Part shown: in pieces, positions 60,231-64,000 of the stretch | How positions within the stretch are numbered: the stretch's first letter is position 1 | How the letters are laid out: each line of letters opens with the position of its first letter | DNA from: Amycolatopsis eburnea | Lineage (GTDB): Bacteria > Actinomycetota > Actinomycetes > Mycobacteriales > Pseudonocardiaceae | DNA: 64,000 nt | NCBI RefSeq assembly: GCF_003937945.1 | Contig: NZ_RSEC01000058.1 | Location: forward strand, 310,001 to 374,000 | Reading direction: 5' to 3' | The notes under the pieces: model-generated | Databases searched by the model: none | The model's input: only the letters and a program-made list of their open reading frames with translations | What the model was told of the DNA's origin: nothing | Program-made: the position numbers and the translations under genes

Positions 60231-62087
60231 TCAGTAGCTCTTCGCCCGCAGGAGGAACGGACCGCGTTCGCGGGCGTGCTTGGACAGCCGGCGAAGGCTG
60301 TCCTTGGCCAGTTCGCGCAGCTCCGCCAAGGCGTGCTCGTCGGTGAAGCACGGGTCGTGGTCGAGCGCGGGGAGCACGCCGAGCAGGACGACGACGTGGT
60401 CGGCGGCCGTCGACGGCTGCTTCGGGCCGCGGACGCGCGCCAGGTCGCGCTCGCGCGGATCGGGCGTCGCGACGACCTCCTCGAGCAGGGCGAGCCACTC
60501 GGCCGGGGGCAGCTCGGGCAGCAGGCCGGCCAGCTCCTCCGCGACGCCTTCCTTGCCGCTCAGCAGGCGCTCGTGGTGCAGCTGCCCGGCGCGGTCGCCG
60601 GCGCGGTCCCGCAGCTTCCGGAACGCCGCCGTCCAGCCGGTGGCGGGATCGTCCCGCGCGGCGAGGGCCCGCAGGCCGAGGTAGCGGGCGAGCGGGTGCA
60701 GCCGCCCGTCGTCCGCCCCGGCGGGTGACCACAGCGTCCGCGAGGTGAACACGGGGGAGTCGTGCCGCACCGGGTGCGGCAGCAGCGGGAGCAGCCGTTC
60801 GGCCTCGAGCCGGTCGCGGGCGGCGGAAAGGGTGACGAGCGCTTCGAGCAGCGGCTCCTCGACGTGCTTGCGTGCGTTGAGGCCGCGGACGAACGGTTCC
60901 AGCAGCCGTCGCTCGACCGTGGTGCCCCCGGGCGCCGGGCGGCGCAGCAGGGCGTCGACGTCGGTGCCGGGCTCGCGGTCCTTGGCGAGTTCCGCCAGGA
61001 CGATGGCCGTCCCTTCCGGGTGGCCCCGGGTGAGCCGGTGGGCCACCGGGCCGTGCAGGTGCCCGTTGCCCCACCTGGAGGACTCCGCCAGGTGGCGCAC
61101 CTCGTCCGGACCGAGGTCGCCTGCCGGGATCCGCACCCACGGCCCGGCCCAGCCGGACTCGCCGGTGCAGCCGGTGGCGGTGGTGAGCGCGTCCGCCACC
61201 GCGCCCGTCGTGGCGACGACCAGGTTCAGCGGATCCGGCGGCAGCTCGGTCCGCGCGGCGGCCAGCTGGCCGCGAACGCGGATCAGCGAACTCGTGAACG
61301 CCGATGCGGCGGGCAGGTCGCCGTCGTCGACGAGCACCAGCACGGCCGGCGCGTCGCCACCCGCCTCCGCCCGGGCGCGCCGCAGGTCGGCCAGCAGGGC
61401 GGCGACCAGCAGGTCGTCCGCCTCCTCGCGCAGGGACGGGCGTTCGCTGCGCGCCCAGTCGCTGAGGTCGATCAGCGTCTGCAGGGGGTTGAAGTCGAAG
61501 CCCCGGTCCTGGTGGCCGAACCAGGCCACCGGGCCCGCCCAGTCGATCTGCTGCCACCACCGCCACCTGCGCAGGCCCGACACCACGGCTTCGGCGAGCT
61601 GGTCCACCACCTCGGGCGCGGCCGCCGAGACCGGCGGGCCCGCGATGGCCGCCGCCAGCCCGCCGGCCGCCCGCACCACGCTGCGGACGAAAGCGAGCAG
61701 CACGGCGGGATCGCGGTGGGCGGTCAGCACCTGCTTCAACCGGTTCAGCGCGTCGGTCGCGGTCAGCTTCGAGAAGTCCTCGCGGATCGCGAGGTGCGCG
61801 ATCAGCGTGCGTTCGAATTTCAATGGATAACCGCGGATTCCGGGGGACAAACCGATCATTACCGCGGTCAGCACGCCGAGCACGGTGTTTTTCGCGGAAT
61901 CGACGGTTTCCGAGGGGCGGACGAGCGCGGTCGGCGTCTCGCGCCGCCATTTCTCCAGTGCTTCGCGCAGCGATTCCGACTTGCCGGAACCGCCGGGCCC
62001 CTCCACGGCGAGGACCGGCGAGGTGGGCAGGCCGGTTGCCTGCACAGCCAACAGTTCGGTGATCGGTTCGGGCAGGTTCAGGCGCAC
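60231..62087 (-). CDS. P-loop NTPase, STAND-like, paired with the binding-like protein
   Basis: A 618-residue cytoplasmic protein. Walker A is EGPGGSGKS (29-37) and a Walker B-like AVLVLVDDGD lies at 248-257, with a possible sensor in NLVVATTGAVADAL. The C-terminal ~300 residues are helical and repeat-like. It resembles regulatory NTPases more than transport ATPases: no ABC signature is seen. The GTG at 62087 follows GAGGGAG. Coupling to the downstream external binding protein suggests a signalling pair; the output is unknown. Confidence 0.72.
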   Translation of the reverse strand: MRLNLPEPITELLAVQATGLPTSPVLAVEGPGGSGKSESLREALEKWRRETPTALVRPSETVDSAKNTVLGVLTAVMIGLSPGIRGYPLKFERTLIAHLAIREDFSKLTATDALNRLKQVLTAHRDPAVLLAFVRSVVRAAGGLAAAIAGPPVSAAAPEVVDQLAEAVVSGLRRWRWWQQIDWAGPVAWFGHQDRGFDFNPLQTLIDLSDWARSERPSLREEADDLLVAALLADLRRARAEAGGDAPAVLVLVDDGDLPAASAFTSSLIRVRGQLAAARTELPPDPLNLVVATTGAVADALTTATGCTGESGWAGPWVRIPAGDLGPDEVRHLAESSRWGNGHLHGPVAHRLTRGHPEGTAIVLAELAKDREPGTDVDALLRRPAPGGTTVERRLLEPFVRGLNARKHVEEPLLEALVTLSAARDRLEAERLLPLLPHPVRHDSPVFTSRTLWSPAGADDGRLHPLARYLGLRALAARDDPATGWTAAFRKLRDRAGDRAGQLHHERLLSGKEGVAEELAGLLPELPPAEWLALLEEVVATPDPRERDLARVRGPKQPSTAADHVVVLLGVLPALDHDPCFTDEHALAELRELAKDSLRRLSKHARERGPFLLRAKSY

Positions 62088-62297
62088 GTTCGCTCCCTCG
62101 CGATCCGGTCACCCCCGACCGGAGGGCTGTACTGTAAACGCCTTCCTGTGACCCCGATCACGAGGGGTCGGAAACGAAGTCGGCTCCGGCGTCGATTCAC
62201 TCGTTAGGGTGAGACAAAAAAGGGACACGCAAGGGGAGTTTCACGCGTTGTTCCGCCCGGGTTCACGGTGCGTGAAATCGAACCGTGATCCGCGTTT

Positions 62298-63296
62298 TCA
62301 GTTCCACTCCACCGCGACCCCGGCCAGCCCCGGCCCGGCGTCGCTGAAGAACGCGCTGCTCACCCCGCCCATGTCGCACGCCAGCTCCTCCGCCACCACC
62401 GGCAGGGCGTCGTCGCGCGCGCGGACCTGGCGGGTGCAGCGGGCCGGCAACGCGTTGCGGTCGAACCGCAGCTGGACCAGGTAGCTCGCGCACCGGTCGC
62501 GCAGCATCCGGTAGTAGCCCGGTGACGCCGAGCCGGAGTCGTCGCGGACCTCGAAGCAGAACACGTGGATGTCGCCCTCGGCGAGCTTGCGGTCGAACAG
62601 CAGCTCGGTCGCCATCGTGTCGGCGTCCGGGTTGCGGCGCATCCGCCCGACGCGGCAGCCCTCGTCGGTGATCAGCTCGACGTCGTCGATGCGGCAGCCC
62701 GGGTCGCCGTTGTACACCGTCAGGTACCGGTCCGGCCCGTGCCGCCGCGCCCGCGTCACCAAGCGCGTGCGCAGGCTGACCTGGCGGTGTTCCGCGTCGA
62801 ACGTGATGGTGTCGTGCACCGACAGCAGTTCGAGGTCGGCGTTGTAGTGGTTCGACGACGGGTACGCGCCGAGCTCGGCGAGCAGGTCCTCCACGATCGA
62901 GCCCATGTCGCCGGAGCGCAGGTCGTGGAACGACGCCGCCGGCTGGTGGCCGCGCCGGACCAGGCGTGGCCCGATCAGCACCACGAGGGCGTCCGCGGGC
63001 AGCTGGAGGACCGATTCCAGGGCCCGGACCGCCGGCAGCGCCTTCGGCACCTCGGGCTGGCGGAGCCCGCGCTGCCAGTAGCTCAGCGTGGACTGTCCGA
63101 TTTGGACGCCGCGCAGCGCCAGGTGCGCGCGCAGCCGGGCGAGCGAGAGGCCGCGGTAGGCGATCGCCAGTCTCAGCGCGTGGTGGAACTCGCCGGTGCG
63201 GAGCGCCTCGGTCAGCTCTTTCGGCAACTCGGCGACCGATGCCCGGGTCGTGCGGGCGCCATCGATGATCAGTGGGAGGTTCCCGTCTTGTGCCAC
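62298..63296 (-). CDS. HTH DNA-binding protein with unknown C-terminal domain
   Basis: A 332-residue protein. Residues ~42-100 form an Xre-like helix-turn-helix (LRLAIAYRGLSLARLRAHLA, QSTLSYWQRGLRQPEVPKAL). The remaining ~220 residues are beta-rich with conserved-looking YNADLELLSVHDTITF, RQVSLRTRLV and YYRMLRDRCASYLVQLRFD and are not recognised; they may bind a ligand. The GTG at 63296 follows AAGGGA and is preferred over the ATG at 63341. It lies 210 bases upstream of the NTPase gene on the same strand and may control it. It is divergent from the protease gene. Confidence 0.78.
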   Translation of the reverse strand: MAQDGNLPLIIDGARTTRASVAELPKELTEALRTGEFHHALRLAIAYRGLSLARLRAHLALRGVQIGQSTLSYWQRGLRQPEVPKALPAVRALESVLQLPADALVVLIGPRLVRRGHQPAASFHDLRSGDMGSIVEDLLAELGAYPSSNHYNADLELLSVHDTITFDAEHRQVSLRTRLVTRARRHGPDRYLTVYNGDPGCRIDDVELITDEGCRVGRMRRNPDADTMATELLFDRKLAEGDIHVFCFEVRDDSGSASPGYYRMLRDRCASYLVQLRFDRNALPARCTRQVRARDDALPVVAEELACDMGGVSSAFFSDAGPGLAGVAVEWN

Positions 63297-63424
63297 CGCT
63301 CGTCCCTTCACCCGACCAGTGTGTGCGCTGGGCGTGAACACCGCGGAACGTTCACGTTAGCAGCGTAGAGTGCCCCCGCCGACCCCCGTTCAGGGTGGTT
63401 GGCCACGTAATGGTGGCTGTTCCG

Positions 63425-63457
63425 CGTTCCGGCTGTCCCCCGGAACGGTCCGTTCCG
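63425..63457. promoter_or_regulatory. CGTTCCG/CGGAACG inverted repeats in a divergent promoter region
   Basis: CGGAACGG-T-CCGTTCCG (63441-63457) is a perfect inverted repeat, and a further CGTTCCG half-site lies at 63425. The 247-base gap between the HTH gene and the protease gene holds no gene. The same half-site forms the palindrome at 23796. Likely an operator. Confidence 0.5.
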
Positions 63458-63543
63458 CCGGATGGCGTTCTTGCTCCGGGTGACCACGTTGTTCACCGTT
63501 GTGACCACCGCTGGTTCGCCCACGTTCGAGCAGGAGGCCGTCC

Positions 63544-64000
63544 GTGCTGGTGAAGTCGAGCCAGGTTCACGCCGTACTGGCTCTGAGCCTGATGATGTGC
63601 CTGGTCGCGCCGGTCACCGCCGGAGCCGCGCCCGGAGTGCCTTCGACCTACCGCAACCAGATCGTGATGCAGGCGCAGCAGAAGAACCAGTGGTGCTGGG
63701 CCGGCGCGGGCAACACCATCGCCGCCTACCACGGGGCCACCTCGAGCCAGCAGGAGTTCTGCCGGCTCGCGCACGGCGAGTCCGGCCAGGACTGCGCCAA
63801 CCTCCCCGGCACGCTCGCCGACCCGCAGCGCGCCTTCGCCCGGCTCGGGTTCCGCTCGCCGGGCCGCTACCTCGAGCGCCCGATCACCTACGCGGCGATC
63901 CGGGCCCAGACCGCGGCCGGCCGGCCGCTCGAGACCCGGGTCGGCTTCCGCTCGGGTGGCGGGCACTCGCACGTCGTCTACGGCTACGACACCGGCGGCG
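63544..64000 (+). CDS. Secreted papain-like cysteine protease (3' end outside window)
   Basis: The first 152 residues are visible. A signal peptide of ~29 residues ends in VTAGAAP. The catalytic Cys is in QKNQWCWAGAGNTIAAYHG and the catalytic His in GGGHSHVVYGYD, as in papain-like C39/AvrRpt2-type peptidases of actinomycetes. Cys pairs (EFCRLAHGE, QDCANL) suggest disulfides and an extracellular place. GTG start after AGGAGG. The frame is open at the window edge. It is divergent from the HTH gene across the palindromic region. Confidence 0.85.
   Translation, partial: MLVKSSQVHAVLALSLMMCLVAPVTAGAAPGVPSTYRNQIVMQAQQKNQWCWAGAGNTIAAYHGATSSQQEFCRLAHGESGQDCANLPGTLADPQRAFARLGFRSPGRYLERPITYAAIRAQTAAGRPLETRVGFRSGGGHSHVVYGYDTGG

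Overview
The window is chromosomal DNA from a high-GC actinomycete. The evidence is the WhiB2-type regulator, the mycothiol deacetylase MshB, an AfsR-type regulator, frequent GTG/TTG starts, dense 4-base gene overlaps, and the block whiB - DUF3499 - manB - TobH-like - manA, which is laid out as in Pseudonocardiales and Mycobacteriales. An Amycolatopsis-like member of the Pseudonocardiaceae is my best guess, partly because of the GTGAAGGCC hairpin repeats between convergent genes. This is inference: there is no rRNA in the window.

Layout. 1-5.7 kb: housekeeping repair and GTPase genes (sbcC end, ada-alkA fusion, ychF). 5.8-8.4 kb: a four-gene minus-strand cassette of lower apparent GC that looks like a type VII secretion polymorphic toxin locus (SseB-like protein, WXG-like partner, toxin, immunity candidate), joined by ATGA overlaps. 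8.7-9.8 kb: a winged-helix/nucleotidyltransferase gene with a 40-bp palindrome over its promoter and start, followed by a truncated HEPN partner. 10.5-14.3 kb: a TPP riboswitch controlling a thiamine ABC transporter (thiB-thiP-thiQ). 14.4-19.5 kb: an ABC-2 exporter with a LolA-like protein, divergent from a two-component system. 19.9-21.0 kb: trpS with a Trp-Trp leader peptide and a four-segment attenuator. 21.7-23.6 kb: typA. 24-33.3 kb: an oligopeptide ABC system with two binding proteins, a duplicated DppB-type permease and a convergent fused ATPase. 33.4-36.3 kb: mshB, two unknown genes and a site-2 protease. 36.4-45.3 kb: whiB and the GDP-mannose supply genes. 45.3-45.9 kb: a non-coding stretch of hairpins and degenerate 40-44-bp tandem repeats. 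45.9-53.1 kb: AfsR-like regulator, RelE/Xre pair, cation transporter, amino acid permease, LANTG surface protein. 53.1-58.6 kb: membrane protein, ahcY, vapBC, VOC protein, and a yjdF homologue with an SD-sequestering leader. 58.6-64 kb: a membrane-anchored periplasmic-binding protein paired with a P-loop NTPase, an HTH protein and a papain-like protease cut by the window end.

The most striking feature is the number of cis-regulatory RNAs and DNA elements readable from sequence: the TPP riboswitch with a complete translational platform, the trpS attenuator, the unexplained yjdF leader with mutually exclusive hairpins, several leaderless promoters with palindromic operators, and phased OmpR-type sites. 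The best candidates for undescribed biology are the yjdF leader, the NTPase/binding-protein pair, and the uncharacterised toxin and immunity modules. No tRNA, rRNA, CRISPR array, transposase or prophage gene was seen.
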